DNA from: Undibacterium sp. YM2
GTDB taxonomy: Bacteria > Pseudomonadota > Gammaproteobacteria > Burkholderiales > Burkholderiaceae_D
Reading direction: 5' to 3'
NCBI RefSeq assembly: GCF_009937975.1
Contig: NZ_AP018441.1
Coordinates: forward strand, 4,898,001-4,962,000
Length of the DNA: 64,000 nucleotides
The position numbers and the translations under genes are program-made. The notes below the pieces were generated by a model that did no database searches, was not told the origin of the DNA, and worked only from the letters and a program-made list of their open reading frames with translations. Positions 16,298-25,606 of the stretch are shown here, piece by piece; positions within the stretch are counted from its first letter, which is position 1, and each line of letters opens with the position of its first letter.

Positions 16298-17091
16298 TAC
16301 GCGTAATGCTTTTATTCATCAGTGCAATGGGTAGCCTGTTATTCGGCGCGGCATTTGTGCTGTCTTATATCAATCCCGTGATGGTGGAGAACGCGGCACG
16401 CGAAGTCGTGCGCATGGAAGTGGAAAAGCGCGTTAATGAAAAACTGCATACCCTGCAAGACAGTAACATCATGGGACTGGCAAACCGCATTGCCAGTCGC
16501 CAGAATGCCGAGATGGAAGACATCAAACAACAACTCGCTGCAGGTCTGCCCGCAAAAATCGCTGGCATAGTGGCAGAGATGGGTAGGCTTGACTGCCCGT
16601 GCCGCCAGAAGATAGAAAAGTCAATTACGACAGGCTTGGAAGAGCGCAGCCTTAGACTGGCAAAACTGAATGACAAATTGAACGGCCTGATACGCAGCAA
16701 GTACATGGAAGTGGCGCAAGCCTTGACGAGAGAATTCCGTATCTTTAGCGCTGCCAATGCACTGGTATTTATCCTGCTTGCAGCCACTGTCAGCTTGCGG
16801 CCGCGCGCCAGCGTGCAATTACTATTGCCTGCTGTCGTGCTGCTCGGTGCTGCCGCTGTCACTGCCTTTTTTTACCTGTTTAAACAGGATTGGTTGCACA
16901 CCATTGTTTTCGCTGACTATGTGGGTCTGGCTTATTTTTCCTATCTGGCGCTGGCGATGGCTTGTCTGGCTGATGTCGCATTCAACAAGGCAAGGATATG
17001 TAGTGCAACAATCAACGGTGCGGCGCAAGTTGTGGGGCGTCACTCCATGTATTGCCTTGTTGATCCAGGGTCAGGCAGTCTCATCAAATAA
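16294..17091 (+). CDS. Membrane protein with long helical loop, function unknown
   Basis: A 265-residue protein, not recognised. An N-terminal membrane helix (residues 5-27) is followed by about 120 charged, helical residues facing outward (VENAAREVVRMEVEKRVNEK and on), with a CPC pair near residue 100. Three more membrane segments follow (about 150-168, 172-192, 203-228). The gene is translationally coupled to the GNAT gene. Its last 21 nt overlap the 3' end of the convergent AhpD-like gene. Confidence 0.6.
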   Translation: MIRVMLLFISAMGSLLFGAAFVLSYINPVMVENAAREVVRMEVEKRVNEKLHTLQDSNIMGLANRIASRQNAEMEDIKQQLAAGLPAKIAGIVAEMGRLDCPCRQKIEKSITTGLEERSLRLAKLNDKLNGLIRSKYMEVAQALTREFRIFSAANALVFILLAATVSLRPRASVQLLLPAVVLLGAAAVTAFFYLFKQDWLHTIVFADYVGLAYFSYLALAMACLADVAFNKARICSATINGAAQVVGRHSMYCLVDPGSGSLIK

Positions 17092-17403
17092 GCGCAAGGC
17101 CAGCAAGCCATGTCCGACGGCAGCACCTGCACGCAGGGCAGCGGCGATGAAGACGGTTTCGGCAATTTCTTCCCGCGTTGCCCCTGCTCTGGCTGCATTC
17201 TTGCTGTGCGTGTCTATGCAATAGGCGCACTGGGTAGTCAGGGCAACAGCAATGGAAATCAGCTCTCGGTATTTTTCCGGGATGGCACCTTCTGCTCTTT
17301 CTGCCGTGGTCTTGAGTGCCAGAAAAGCCTGAGCCTCTTTAGGGGCGAGGCTGATCAGGTCTTTGGCTTTGGACAGGTCTTGCGGGTTTTGGTAAGTATT
17401 CAT
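17071..17403 (-). CDS. Carboxymuconolactone decarboxylase/AhpD-family protein
   Basis: A 110-residue AhpD-like protein. The redox motif CAYCIDTH (CxxC-x2-H, Cys near residues 59 and 62) and the following KNAARAGATREEIAETV helix are diagnostic. AhpD-type proteins are small helical oligomers with peroxidase-linked disulfide activity, and the Cys pair is intact. I chose the ATG at 17403 because AAAGGA lies 6 nt upstream; an earlier in-frame start at 17448 has none. The gene runs convergently into the membrane-protein gene. Confidence 0.88.
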   Translation of the reverse strand: MNTYQNPQDLSKAKDLISLAPKEAQAFLALKTTAERAEGAIPEKYRELISIAVALTTQCAYCIDTHSKNAARAGATREEIAETVFIAAALRAGAAVGHGLLALRLFDETA

Positions 17404-17621
17404 ATTAAATCCTTTCAGGGGCTGGTTGGCATCTGCTTGCCATGACAAGAGTCAGCGACGGACCAAAAGGATTCATACGGGACGATCTTTTTTTGCATCT
17501 GCGTGTCTATGCGCCGAAGGTATAATTATCGGACCCGTGCGCGCAGACTCATAGTAGCCTTCCAAAAATTTTTATCAATGCAGCTTTTTGCGTACTCCAG
17601 CAATTACATGACAACCGGACA

Positions 17622-18182
17622 ATGACTACAAACCAGTTCCCGCAAATTACTTCTAAATTATTCTCCCATGAACGCCTGCTATGGTCAGGCCAGCCACGTC
17701 AGGGACTGATGTTCCAGGTCACTGATTTGTTCATGGTACCGTTCAGCCTGCTATGGGGCGGCTTTGCGCTGTTTTGGGAATATAGCGTCATCACTTCTGG
17801 CGCTCCACTGTTTTTTTGCTTGTGGGGCATCCCTTTTGTACTGATAGGTTTGCACATGATTGGAGGCCGCTTCTTTCTTGAAGCAAGGCAAAGAGCTGGT
17901 ACCTATTATGCCGTCACCAGTGAACGCATACTGATAGTCTCCGGCCTGTTTAACAGCAATCTGAAATCACTGGACCTGAAAAACCTGGGTGAAATCAGCC
18001 TGGTTGAAGCAAAAGAGGGTGAAGGCAGTATCGTGTTTGGCAATAACCCACTGGCAACCCTGTTTGGCGGACTCTCAGGCCTGCCTGGCAGGATGAATAT
18101 GAAGACGATGACACAGTTTCAATCCATCGCCGGGGCGAAACAGGTATTTGAGTTGATACATCAGGCCAAGAGAATGGCTTAA
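17622..18182 (+). CDS. PH-domain (bacterial PH) membrane protein
   Basis: A 186-residue protein with two membrane helices close together (about residues 32-52 and 60-83), followed by a bacterial PH-like domain: YYAVTSERILIVSGLFNSNLKSLDL, LGEISLVEAKEGEGSIVFGN. YdbS/YdbT-type proteins with this layout are membrane-anchored and of unknown role. It opens with KLFSHERLLWSGQPRQGLMF, typical of the family. The gene is monocistronic, with a TATAAT at 17521-17526 but no well-spaced -35. Confidence 0.75.
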   Translation: MTTNQFPQITSKLFSHERLLWSGQPRQGLMFQVTDLFMVPFSLLWGGFALFWEYSVITSGAPLFFCLWGIPFVLIGLHMIGGRFFLEARQRAGTYYAVTSERILIVSGLFNSNLKSLDLKNLGEISLVEAKEGEGSIVFGNNPLATLFGGLSGLPGRMNMKTMTQFQSIAGAKQVFELIHQAKRMA

Positions 18183-18250
18183 GGTATTCACCAACTGAAG
18201 AAACCGCTGGCGTGTTCAGCAATATTCATCCTTGAGAACCTTCATACTAG

Positions 18251-18979
18251 TCAATAGCCTTGTTGAGGATGATTGAGTGATGCCCATTTGCTATACAGGC
18301 CAGACAATAGTTGATTGCCAGTATGGTCAACTAATTTCTTAAAAGCGCTTTTCGCATCCTCAAGTAACCATCCAGGGCTATTTAATACCTCCCAAGCCAG
18401 CTGATAATCACTATTACTAATTGCGTCACTGAAACTTGCACTGAGATCAAAGTTCAATTGCATCCCGTTGCTGGCTAAGTCAAAGCCTGTCTTCCCATGC
18501 GTCGTTCCACCTTGGCGGTTCTGAAGATATTTTGGAACACCCGATCTGAAGACATCCAGTCTCAAATAATTTTGTTCGTCGATTGTTTGTAAGCTATTGA
18601 ATTCATCGACTCCCAATAAGCTGCACAGCTGATAAATCTCACTAGAAATATCTGGATCTTCTTCCAAATAATCATGTAAAGACCTTCTAGCCAGGTAATA
18701 ACAGAACTGCTTTTCATTGAGGCCGATTTCAAAAAGTTCAGAGTCATCAACCATCAAGTCAACAAAACTAACTTTAGAATCAACGATGTCATACAAAAAT
18801 GCACCAAAATACTGAAAGGACCCAATTGAATTTGCAATTGGCATAAGGGCTGGAGGAAAACCGAAACCATCGTAAAATGGAATTTCAAGCCCAAGGATTT
18901 CGCTAAATCGTAGATTGGAATCTTTTAGTTTATTTAACTGCTTCACATTTAAAGCAGCCAATATATCCTCATATTCCAT
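18251..18979 (-). CDS. Hypothetical acidic protein, AT-rich gene
   Basis: A 242-residue soluble, acidic protein that I do not recognise. Features are EIPFYDGFGFPPALMPIANS, FVDLMVDDSELFEIGLNEKQ and a C-terminal helical part (AWEVLNSPGWLLEDAKSAFK). The general look, an acidic single-domain protein in an AT-rich isolated gene, resembles contact-toxin immunity proteins, but no motif proves it. Base composition is visibly lower in G and C than both neighbours, a sign of recent transfer. It converges with the PH-domain gene. Confidence 0.55.
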   Translation of the reverse strand: MEYEDILAALNVKQLNKLKDSNLRFSEILGLEIPFYDGFGFPPALMPIANSIGSFQYFGAFLYDIVDSKVSFVDLMVDDSELFEIGLNEKQFCYYLARRSLHDYLEEDPDISSEIYQLCSLLGVDEFNSLQTIDEQNYLRLDVFRSGVPKYLQNRQGGTTHGKTGFDLASNGMQLNFDLSASFSDAISNSDYQLAWEVLNSPGWLLEDAKSAFKKLVDHTGNQLLSGLYSKWASLNHPQQGY

Positions 18980-19108
18980 GTCGTTATCTTATAAAAATTG
19001 AGATTCCAGTCAATTTATCGCCGTAAAACGAATGGTGCACATGGCGCTCCCTACAATTCAGTCCAGGCATGGGCAAGTGATTACAGCCCTGCAAGCAGCC
19101 CTGCAAGC

Positions 19109-19657
19109 CTATTTCGTTGCCTTATCAATCGCGCGGTTCATGGCCTTCAGGCGCAAGTCTTCATCGGCACTGGATGCCGGTGCACTCTTGCCCAGTGCCT
19201 GCTCCATGATTTTTTTCTTCATTTCTTCATTGCTCATGGAAGCCGGATAATTATTATCTGCACCCTTGCCGCCATCTTCTCTGGCGACCGCAGCCTTGGG
19301 TGGCTCCATGCCTTTGGAGTCGTTGAGCTTGATTTTTTTGGTGGTAGGATTATTGTCCAGACACAGGGTGTCTGAATACACGGTCTTGCCATCAATGGTG
19401 CAGCGACGCACGCCTTCGCTGGTGGTGGCAGCCTGGCGCATACCGGGGCCCTCACTGCTGCCGGTTGGCAGACCCGTGGTTTCTTTGACGTCATTACTGA
19501 TGACGGCAGCCGCCTTGCCAAAGCGCGCCCACATATCATGCATGGGCAGGCGGCCATAGCGCATGTAGTACAGGAAACCCATGCCCAATGCAGCAATCAG
19601 CATGGAAAGGAAGGCGACGGCAATCAGGCTCAGCCCGCGTTGTTTTGTATATTTCAT
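19109..19657 (-). CDS. DUF4124-like membrane-anchored protein
   Basis: A 182-residue protein with one N-terminal membrane helix (about residues 9-31). A DUF4124-like motif lies near residues 83-99: VRRCTIDGKTVYSDTLC, with the paired cysteines of that family. A charged helical tail follows. DUF4124 proteins are envelope proteins of unknown function. It starts inside the end of mtgA (ATGA overlap), so it is the last gene of the RNB-TonB-aroE-mtgA operon. Confidence 0.68.
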   Translation of the reverse strand: MKYTKQRGLSLIAVAFLSMLIAALGMGFLYYMRYGRLPMHDMWARFGKAAAVISNDVKETTGLPTGSSEGPGMRQAATTSEGVRRCTIDGKTVYSDTLCLDNNPTTKKIKLNDSKGMEPPKAAVAREDGGKGADNNYPASMSNEEMKKKIMEQALGKSAPASSADEDLRLKAMNRAIDKATK

Positions 19658-20349
19658 GGCAGTTCAGAATTATTCATGCGCTGCAGGATGACTTCGCTAC
19701 GTCTTTGCAAATAGCCAGAGCCCGGGTTTTTATAAAAATAGCGTGGTTTGGGCAGCATCACGGCCAGCCTGGCTGCCTGGGCAGGGCCGAGATTGGCAGC
19801 ACTGGTATGAAAATAATTTTGTGCAGCAGCTTCAGCCCCAAACACGCCTACGCCCCATTCTACAACATTGAGGTAAATCTCCAGAATCCGTTGTTTGTCC
19901 ATGCATTTTTCCAACATATAGGTGATGATCAGTTCTTCGCCCTTGCGGAAATAACTGCGGTCAGGCGAAAGGAACAGGTTCTTGGCTAATTGCTGGGTAA
20001 TGGTGGAACCACCAGAAACGACCTTGCCTTTTTTCTGGTTTTTTTCGTAAGCAGCCTGCATGGCTTCCCAATCCACACCCTCATGATCGACAAAGCTGTC
20101 ATCTTCTGAGGCGATGACGGCACGCTTGAGATTATTCGAGATGCGGTTATACGGCACCCATTTATGCTTGAGCTGGAAGTCGGGCTTTTTCTCTTGCAAA
20201 ACACTGAGTTGCTGGCGCATGAAGCTCGTCGATGTCGGGTTGTGATCTATCCACCACCAGACATGCGCCAAATAATACGCCTGCAAAAGCGTGAACAGCA
20301 ACAGGGGTACGAGTACCAGCCAGAACAGGATACGGCCAAATAATTTCAT
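19654..20349 (-). CDS. mtgA: Monofunctional biosynthetic peptidoglycan transglycosylase
   Basis: A 231-residue inner-membrane enzyme with one N-terminal helix (about residues 7-28) and a GT51 glycosyltransferase domain. The catalytic Glu is in AVIASEDDSFVDHEGVDW (near residue 84). GGSTITQQLAKNLFL and KGEELIITYMLE, and YLNVVEWGVGVFGAEAAAQ further on, complete the conserved motifs. It polymerises lipid II into glycan strands. I took the ATG at 20349, overlapping the aroE stop as TGATG; a longer frame reaching back into aroE is unlikely. Confidence 0.95.
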   Translation of the reverse strand: MKLFGRILFWLVLVPLLLFTLLQAYYLAHVWWWIDHNPTSTSFMRQQLSVLQEKKPDFQLKHKWVPYNRISNNLKRAVIASEDDSFVDHEGVDWEAMQAAYEKNQKKGKVVSGGSTITQQLAKNLFLSPDRSYFRKGEELIITYMLEKCMDKQRILEIYLNVVEWGVGVFGAEAAAQNYFHTSAANLGPAQAARLAVMLPKPRYFYKNPGSGYLQRRSEVILQRMNNSELP

Positions 20350-21185
20350 CACAGGCTCGCTTGCAGAGCAGCACGCATTTCTGCCAGTACCGGTGCCGAT
20401 GGCGGGCGCACGCCGCGCCACAGGGCAAAGGCTTCTGCTGCCTGCTCTACCAGCATGCCCAGACCATCACGGCATTGCGCACCGTGGCTGGCAGCCAGCC
20501 GCAAAAATGCTGTTGGTGCAGCGGCATACATCATGTCATAGGCCAGTGTGTCTTTGCCAAATACGCTTGCCGCCAGCGGTGGCACATCATCATTGATGCT
20601 GGCCGAGGTGGCATTGATGATGACATCAAAAGGCTGTTGCAAGTCTTCAAAGCGACAGGCTTGCAGCTCACAACGATCACTCAGGCTGCTGGCCTGTTGC
20701 TGCAAATCCTGGGCTTTGGCAATTGTGCGGTTGGCGATAGTCAATGCAGCGGGTTCTTCCTGCAACAATGGCAGCAAGGCACCACGGGCTGCACCGCCGG
20801 CACCCAGCAAGATCAGGCGCTTGCCGCGCAGGCTGACACCAGCATTGCGCACGATATCGGCCACCAGGCCTATGCCGTCGGTATTGTCACCATAGATATG
20901 GCCGTGCTCAAACTTGAGGGTATTGACAGCACCGGCAATCCTGGCGCGTTCACTGAGTTCAGTCGCCAGTGCAAATGCTTCGAGCTTGAAAGGCAGGGTC
21001 ACATTGGCGCCCTTACCACCAGCCGCAATAAAATCGTGCACAGTGCTGGCAAAACCATCGAGCGGTGCCAGCAGGCGCTGGTAATCTACTCGCTGGCCTG
21101 TCAGCTCTGCAAAGCGGGCATGAATGGCAGGTGACTTGCTGTGCGCAATCGGGTTGCCTATGACGACGTAGTGGTCAGTGCTCAA
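20349..21185 (-). CDS. aroE: Shikimate dehydrogenase (NADP+)
   Basis: A 278-residue enzyme of the shikimate pathway that reduces 3-dehydroshikimate to shikimate. Substrate motif [15 protein letters not shown] (about residues 10-24), catalytic lysine in [20 protein letters not shown], and the nucleotide loop [15 protein letters not shown] (near residue 125) are intact. The only start that keeps the essential VIGNPI end is a TTG at 21185, which overlaps the stop of the TonB-like gene (TTGA). The rare start suggests coupled, moderate expression. Confidence 0.96.
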   Translation of the reverse strand: MSTDHYVVIGNPIAHSKSPAIHARFAELTGQRVDYQRLLAPLDGFASTVHDFIAAGGKGANVTLPFKLEAFALATELSERARIAGAVNTLKFEHGHIYGDNTDGIGLVADIVRNAGVSLRGKRLILLGAGGAARGALLPLLQEEPAALTIANRTIAKAQDLQQQASSLSDRCELQACRFEDLQQPFDVIINATSASINDDVPPLAASVFGKDTLAYDMMYAAAPTAFLRLAASHGAQCRDGLGMLVEQAAEAFALWRGVRPPSAPVLAEMRAALQASL

Positions 21186-22273
21186 TTTGGCCCCTTGCGT
21201 AATTCAGTTTCCAGTTGCTGTTCATGAGTGAATTTGAAGCGCGCGAACATAATGAAAACTTCATTGCTGTCCGGCCCCAGGCTAGCTTTTGGATAATGCC
21301 CAAAAGGGGCAGACCGGCGGACAATACGCAGTGCCGCAGCATCAAGTGCCTTGTCACCAGAAGAGACTTCTATGCGCGGGCCACCTTCTTTTTCATAGAT
21401 GCTGCCATCCTGAAAAATCGGGATAGAGACAAACATTTCACCGTACAGTTTTTTGCCATCCTTATGCGGGAAGTTCAATGTACCGGTATCCTCTATGCGC
21501 TTTTGTACAGCCTTGTAATAGATCGCATGGTCCAGGCGCTTGGTGTTGGGCGTAATATAATTTTTGCGCGGGCGCTTGTTCTGGTCTTCTATGGTTTGCG
21601 AAATTTCTGCAGCCATGCGGGCCAGTGCCTTGCTGGTATCGACGTTATCAGCCCCAGTGGATGGCTTGGGTTTTTCGTCTGTATTTTTCTTTTCCTGCTG
21701 CTCTTGACGGAAGTTGTCCTTGAGCTTGGCCTGATCCATCAACTGCTTTTGCTGCTCTTCCAGGTCGGCGATTTTGCGGGTATTGGTTTGCAGGGCATCG
21801 CCATCTTCACTGCGCTTCATGTCTGGCAACGGTGATTTACTGCGACCAGTGTCGTGTGCGCCGCCACCGTCAAGGTCCGCCTGGGCCAGTGCTTCGGCTT
21901 TGGCCGGGGGTTTGGCATGCTTGGAATTGACGAGGATGATTTCAAGGTCAGTATCGCGCGGTTTACTATCCACCGTCTTGGGTGCAACAAAATGAACCAG
22001 CAAAACTGTACCCGCATGCAAAACCAGGGAAGTGGTGATGGCGATCGTGAAAATCAGTTTTTCAAAATTGGCCTTGCCTGGACTCAAGCGGGCGGAAGAA
22101 GGCTTGGCGGTACTGCTTTTGACCTTGCTGCTTGAAGCACTGCCTGCCACAACAGGAGGTGCAGAAACGGAGGACGCGACTTCACCTGCCTTGGAGGCCT
22201 GTTCTTGTCCGTCTGGCAGTTGTTCTTGTTTGACCTGTTTCGCAGGTTTGGTTTTTTTATTCTGACTTTTCAT
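21182..22273 (-). CDS. TonB-like energy transducer protein
   Basis: A 363-residue protein with a Lys/Ser-rich cytoplasmic tail of about 70 residues, one membrane helix (about 72-93, [19 protein letters not shown]), a charged helical periplasmic linker with [20 protein letters not shown], and a C-terminal TonB/TolA-type domain (about 270-345: [38 protein letters not shown]). It probably transmits energy across the periplasm, though no ExbB/ExbD genes are near. It lies 2 nt after the RNB ribonuclease gene and overlaps aroE. Confidence 0.75.
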   Translation of the reverse strand: MKSQNKKTKPAKQVKQEQLPDGQEQASKAGEVASSVSAPPVVAGSASSSKVKSSTAKPSSARLSPGKANFEKLIFTIAITTSLVLHAGTVLLVHFVAPKTVDSKPRDTDLEIILVNSKHAKPPAKAEALAQADLDGGGAHDTGRSKSPLPDMKRSEDGDALQTNTRKIADLEEQQKQLMDQAKLKDNFRQEQQEKKNTDEKPKPSTGADNVDTSKALARMAAEISQTIEDQNKRPRKNYITPNTKRLDHAIYYKAVQKRIEDTGTLNFPHKDGKKLYGEMFVSIPIFQDGSIYEKEGGPRIEVSSGDKALDAAALRIVRRSAPFGHYPKASLGPDSNEVFIMFARFKFTHEQQLETELRKGPN

Positions 22274-22275
22274 TA

Positions 22276-24402
22276 CTAGGCTTGTGGCTGTTCTTCGTCT
22301 GGAGTATTCGCGTCATCCTTGGCAAGCTCATTGCTAAGCTCAGTTGCCACCTCAGTTTCCACCTCTGTTGTCGCGCTCTGCGCCTCTGCTACTGTCTCTG
22401 TTGCAGGTGCGCCTTCTTCTGCGCTGAAGTCTTCTGCAACTTCAGTGCTGGTTTCGTCGTCCAGCTCTTCTTCCTCAAGCTCGGTGACGGTAGATAACAA
22501 TTCCAGCAGGCGCGCTTCGACTTCAAGATCGACTTCATCCCAGCGCAGGATATCCAGGCGTACCTGGGCACCGCGTGCTGTCTGCGGCATGCCCGGCAAA
22601 CGGATGATGAGCGGAATATCGACAAGGCGCAAGACTTCGTCTTTCAAAACAACAGCTTCGACCTGGCGCTGCTCTTGCTGGCCCAGCCAGCGCAGGCACC
22701 AGTAGCGTTCCATATTGTTCTGGAAATCAGCATAGGCGGCATAAGCGGCATCAAAGCCTGACACGATGGCGAACAAGTCTGCATCCTTGGGTTTGAAGGT
22801 AGCGACCAGCGGCGCGGTGATGCCGTGCTGTACGCAGGCGATGATCTGCCATTGATTGACCAGGTCAGTATAGCGGCGCAGTGGCGATGTGCTCCAGGCA
22901 TATTGATCGACACCCAGCCCCTGATGCGGTGCCGCATGGGTCAGCATGCGTACCTGCATGCGCGCGGTCCAGCCGCCGGGGCCACGGCCACCAGCCACAC
23001 CCTGGGCGCGGTAGATGCCAGGGATGCCATGGTCAGCCATGAGCTTACCCCAGGTGCTGTTGGCAAAGATCATCAGTTCGGCAACAATCTTGTCCAGCGG
23101 CGCACCACGCTTGCGGCGCACGATGGAGACGACATCATCTTCTACATAGAAATTGAAATCGACGCGATTGTTTTGCTCGGGCTTCATGCCAAAGCTCTCG
23201 CGCTTGACCATGCGGCCCTGCTCGAGCACCAGCGCCCATTTCCACAATTGGGCGATATCGGCCTTGTGCGGGTATTCACCAGCGTCATTAGCTAGGTTGT
23301 CTTCAGTCACCAGCGCATCAAGGTCATTGTGGCGCAGATTGCTGGCCATAGGCACGGCTTCTACCTTGGTCTCGGTGCTGATGACAGACCAGTCCTCGGT
23401 ATTCAAGGTCGCATACAGTGATACGGCCGGGCGGGTCTGGCCGGCACCGAGGGTATAGACATTCACAAGTTCATCCGGCAGCATGGTGATCTTGTCGCCA
23501 GGCATATACACGGTGGACATGCGGCCACGTGCCATCTGGTCTATCGCATCGCCGCGCTGTATGCCCAGGGCTGGCGCGGCAATGTGTATGCCGACACGCA
23601 ACTGGCCATTGCCAAGATCAACGACAGAGAAGGCATCATCAATCTCAGTCGTGGTAACGTCATCGATGGAGAAAGCCTGTACATCTGCCACCGGCAAATC
23701 AGTGGGCAAGGCTGGCAAGGTAATCGCCGGGAAACCAACGCCTTTGGGGAAATGCTCGTAATGAAACCTGGCCAGGTGCAAATGCTTGGGGCTGGCAATA
23801 CCACCCACAGCCAGCATCAGGCGTTGCGGTGACATTTGCATGGCATCGCAGGCTTCTGCCAAGGCTTTGTATTCTATGCTGTTCTTGTCGGGTTTGAACA
23901 AGAGCTGCAGGGCCAGCGATTTCATCGCCTCTGGCAAGCGGTTTTGCTTGAGTTCTTCGACATAGCCAGCCTGTACCAGGGCTTGCTGTTTTTTCTTTTC
24001 TATACCGGCCAGTGCAGCCTTCAGCGATGCTTCCGGCGCAGCCTTGTAACGGCCACGGCCTTTTTTGTAGAAATAAATGGGGGCGTTATGCAGCGCATAG
24101 ATGAGGCCTGCTGCTTCTACCGGTTGTGGTGCATGACCAAAATATTCGGTACCCAGTTCAGCAAAACCAAATTCTTCCTGTCCGGCGACTTCCCATAGAA
24201 ATTCCAGGTCTATCTCAGCCGCAGCGGCCTTGGCCTGCTCTATCAGGCTGGCGGGATCGGGCGAGGCAAATTGCAGCAGCACATCCTTGGCTTTCACCTT
24301 CGTGCGCTTGCCACTGGCCATCTCAACCTGATAAGCCTCACCAGCATGCGTCATGATGCTGCCTGCCTTGAAATCACCGGATTCTTCGAAAAATAAATTC
24401 AT
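22276..24402 (-). CDS. RNB-domain exoribonuclease (RNase II/R homologue)
   Basis: A 708-residue protein with a central RNB catalytic domain: TTTEIDDAFSVVDL (near residue 250, the metal-binding Asp cluster), GIHIAAPALGIQ, and SPLRRYTDLVNQWQI. The N-terminal 230 residues replace the usual cold-shock domains, and the last 90 residues are an acidic Glu/Thr-rich tail (TELEEEELDDETSTEV). RNB enzymes degrade RNA 3' to 5'. The missing standard N-terminus and the acidic tail make it a divergent branch known in Betaproteobacteria. It leads the operon with the TonB-like gene, aroE and mtgA. Confidence 0.85.
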   Translation of the reverse strand: MNLFFEESGDFKAGSIMTHAGEAYQVEMASGKRTKVKAKDVLLQFASPDPASLIEQAKAAAAEIDLEFLWEVAGQEEFGFAELGTEYFGHAPQPVEAAGLIYALHNAPIYFYKKGRGRYKAAPEASLKAALAGIEKKKQQALVQAGYVEELKQNRLPEAMKSLALQLLFKPDKNSIEYKALAEACDAMQMSPQRLMLAVGGIASPKHLHLARFHYEHFPKGVGFPAITLPALPTDLPVADVQAFSIDDVTTTEIDDAFSVVDLGNGQLRVGIHIAAPALGIQRGDAIDQMARGRMSTVYMPGDKITMLPDELVNVYTLGAGQTRPAVSLYATLNTEDWSVISTETKVEAVPMASNLRHNDLDALVTEDNLANDAGEYPHKADIAQLWKWALVLEQGRMVKRESFGMKPEQNNRVDFNFYVEDDVVSIVRRKRGAPLDKIVAELMIFANSTWGKLMADHGIPGIYRAQGVAGGRGPGGWTARMQVRMLTHAAPHQGLGVDQYAWSTSPLRRYTDLVNQWQIIACVQHGITAPLVATFKPKDADLFAIVSGFDAAYAAYADFQNNMERYWCLRWLGQQEQRQVEAVVLKDEVLRLVDIPLIIRLPGMPQTARGAQVRLDILRWDEVDLEVEARLLELLSTVTELEEEELDDETSTEVAEDFSAEEGAPATETVAEAQSATTEVETEVATELSNELAKDDANTPDEEQPQA

Positions 24403-24595
24403 TCAATACTTCTTTATGTTTTAAGACCAAAAAGCTCAACACTGAGGCACGGAGACACAGAGGTGGCACTGAGAAAATCTTTGTCATTTACTCGTTCTGT
24501 TTTTGCTCTGCGTCTCTGCTTGAGATGTCTGCTGTCCTATATTTACTTTGCTTTTATCAGCAAAGCGGAAAATTATTCATATACCTATTTCATTT

Positions 24596-24710
24596 CCCTC
24601 CCCTTCAAGGGGAGGGTTAGGGTGGGGATGGGGTTCGGTTGATTAGCTGCTTACTTCGTTTGCTGAAGAACCCCATCCCCATCCCAACCTTCCCCTTGAA
24701 GGGGAAGGGG
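24596..24710. repeat. Long imperfect inverted repeat with a 33-nt loop
   Basis: The left arm (24596-24635) contains CCCCTTCAAGGGGAGGG, then GGGTGGGGATGGGGTT. The right arm (24669-24710) contains AACCCCATCCCCATCCC, then CCCCTTGAAGGGG. Each arm also has its own inner palindrome (CCCCTTCAAGGGG and CCCCTTGAAGGGG). The whole can fold into one hairpin. Such G/C-run repeats are widespread in Proteobacteria between genes. Confidence 0.8.
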
Positions 24711-24782
24711 TTTACACATTGCAGCTTGCGTTTTGGCTGCATCAGTTTGCCACGAACGCCACTGGTGTCGCCAGCCCGGTGG

Positions 24783-24802
24783 ATTCCTGCCTCCGCAGGA
24801 AT
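24783..24802. repeat. Short perfect hairpin repeat
   Basis: ATTCCTGC (24783-24790) and GCAGGAAT (24795-24802) form a perfect 8-bp stem with loop CTCC, followed by GACGG. This is a common type of intergenic repeat in Proteobacteria. Confidence 0.65.
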
Positions 24803-24886
24803 GACGGCTTTGAGAGCGCGGCTTATTTAACACGATACAGCCTCGTTTCTCTCTATGCCTTTTTGTATTTCTCTGCGCCCCTCTGT

Positions 24887-24960
24887 GGTGCAGCAGGGAT
24901 TTCGAACGGCATGCCGTTCGCCTGCGTAACGAAGGCTGCCTGCAAGCAGCCTTTCCCTCC
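24887..24960 (-). repeat. Dispersed repeat, family A, copy 1
   Basis: Read on the minus strand this segment closely matches 37597-37669. It contains two hairpins: GGCTGC/GCAGCC and CGAACGGCATGCCGTTCG. In the other copy the first stem is GGCAGC/GCTGCC, so the T and A partners have swapped and pairing is kept. Confidence 0.8.
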
Positions 24961-24991
24961 TCTATGTCTCTGTCTTGAGAGGTCTTAGGTT

Positions 24992-25606
24992 TCAACGCTT
25001 TTCAATAATCCTCAACCCCTCAACCCCCGGCAAAAACACTTCCGTCACCTGCAAACACCCGCCCTTGCGCCAAAACAAAGACCGGCGAGCCAGCATGCTG
25101 TGCACGCCTGCCAGCTCTGGCTGCCTTGCCACGATACGGCGTATCAGCGGGTGACTCTGTCTTAGCCTGGCGTAATGCAATTCACCGCGGCGCACCAGCG
25201 GGTCATTGAACAAGGTGCTGCCCAAGGACTTTTCACCCAGCGCATGAAACAGCGGCCATTCGTTTGCCGTGGCACTCAGCGGCACTATCGTATGACCATA
25301 CACCATGGCCTCGCCATCGCAACGCAAAAACACTTCGCGCTCATGCACCTTCATGGCACGCGGTAAACCTATGGCAGCATATTCATCCTGCAGGCACGCT
25401 GCCTTGTGCTGCGACAAACGCTGTACGCGAAACTGCTGGCACCGGGCCACCAGCCTGGCCGTCAACGAATCGCGGTTCGTCAGCCAGTCTTCCATGACTG
25501 CACTGGTGTGCACGGCATTGACATGCGCATACCATTGCGCGGCCAGCGGACGCTGCATCTGTTTTTCTTCATGCAAAATCGCTGCGTCCAAATCAGGCCC
25601 TGCCAT
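24992..25606 (-). CDS. ubiC: Chorismate pyruvate-lyase
   Basis: A 204-residue enzyme that turns chorismate into 4-hydroxybenzoate and pyruvate, the first step of ubiquinone synthesis. Family features are HTSAVMEDWLTNRDSLTARL near the N-terminus, VHEREVFLRCDGEAMVYGHT (Arg and Glu of the active site), and a C-terminal WRKGGCLQVTEVFLP. The start is uncertain: an ATG at 25606 lies inside yqiA, while ATG 25558 gives the length usual for UbiC. It is the last gene of the mpl-yqiA-ubiC operon. Confidence 0.9.
   Translation of the reverse strand: MAGPDLDAAILHEEKQMQRPLAAQWYAHVNAVHTSAVMEDWLTNRDSLTARLVARCQQFRVQRLSQHKAACLQDEYAAIGLPRAMKVHEREVFLRCDGEAMVYGHTIVPLSATANEWPLFHALGEKSLGSTLFNDPLVRRGELHYARLRQSHPLIRRIVARQPELAGVHSMLARRSLFWRKGGCLQVTEVFLPGVEGLRIIEKR

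Larger units (their letters stand above)
24403..24991. other. Repeat-rich gene-free stretch
   Basis: This 589-bp gap holds no credible gene. It contains a long inverted repeat (24596-24710), a second short hairpin (24783-24802), and a family-A dispersed repeat (24887-24960). Segments of the type ACAGAGG / CCTCTGTG near 24455 and 24881 are also seen around 37590 and 37970. It looks like a landing place for small repeats between the RNB and ubiC transcripts. Confidence 0.7.

Noticed and set aside
17493..17526. TTGCAT and TATAAT upstream of the PH-domain gene as a promoter.
   Set aside because: The spacing is 22 bp, too long for a standard sigma-70 promoter.
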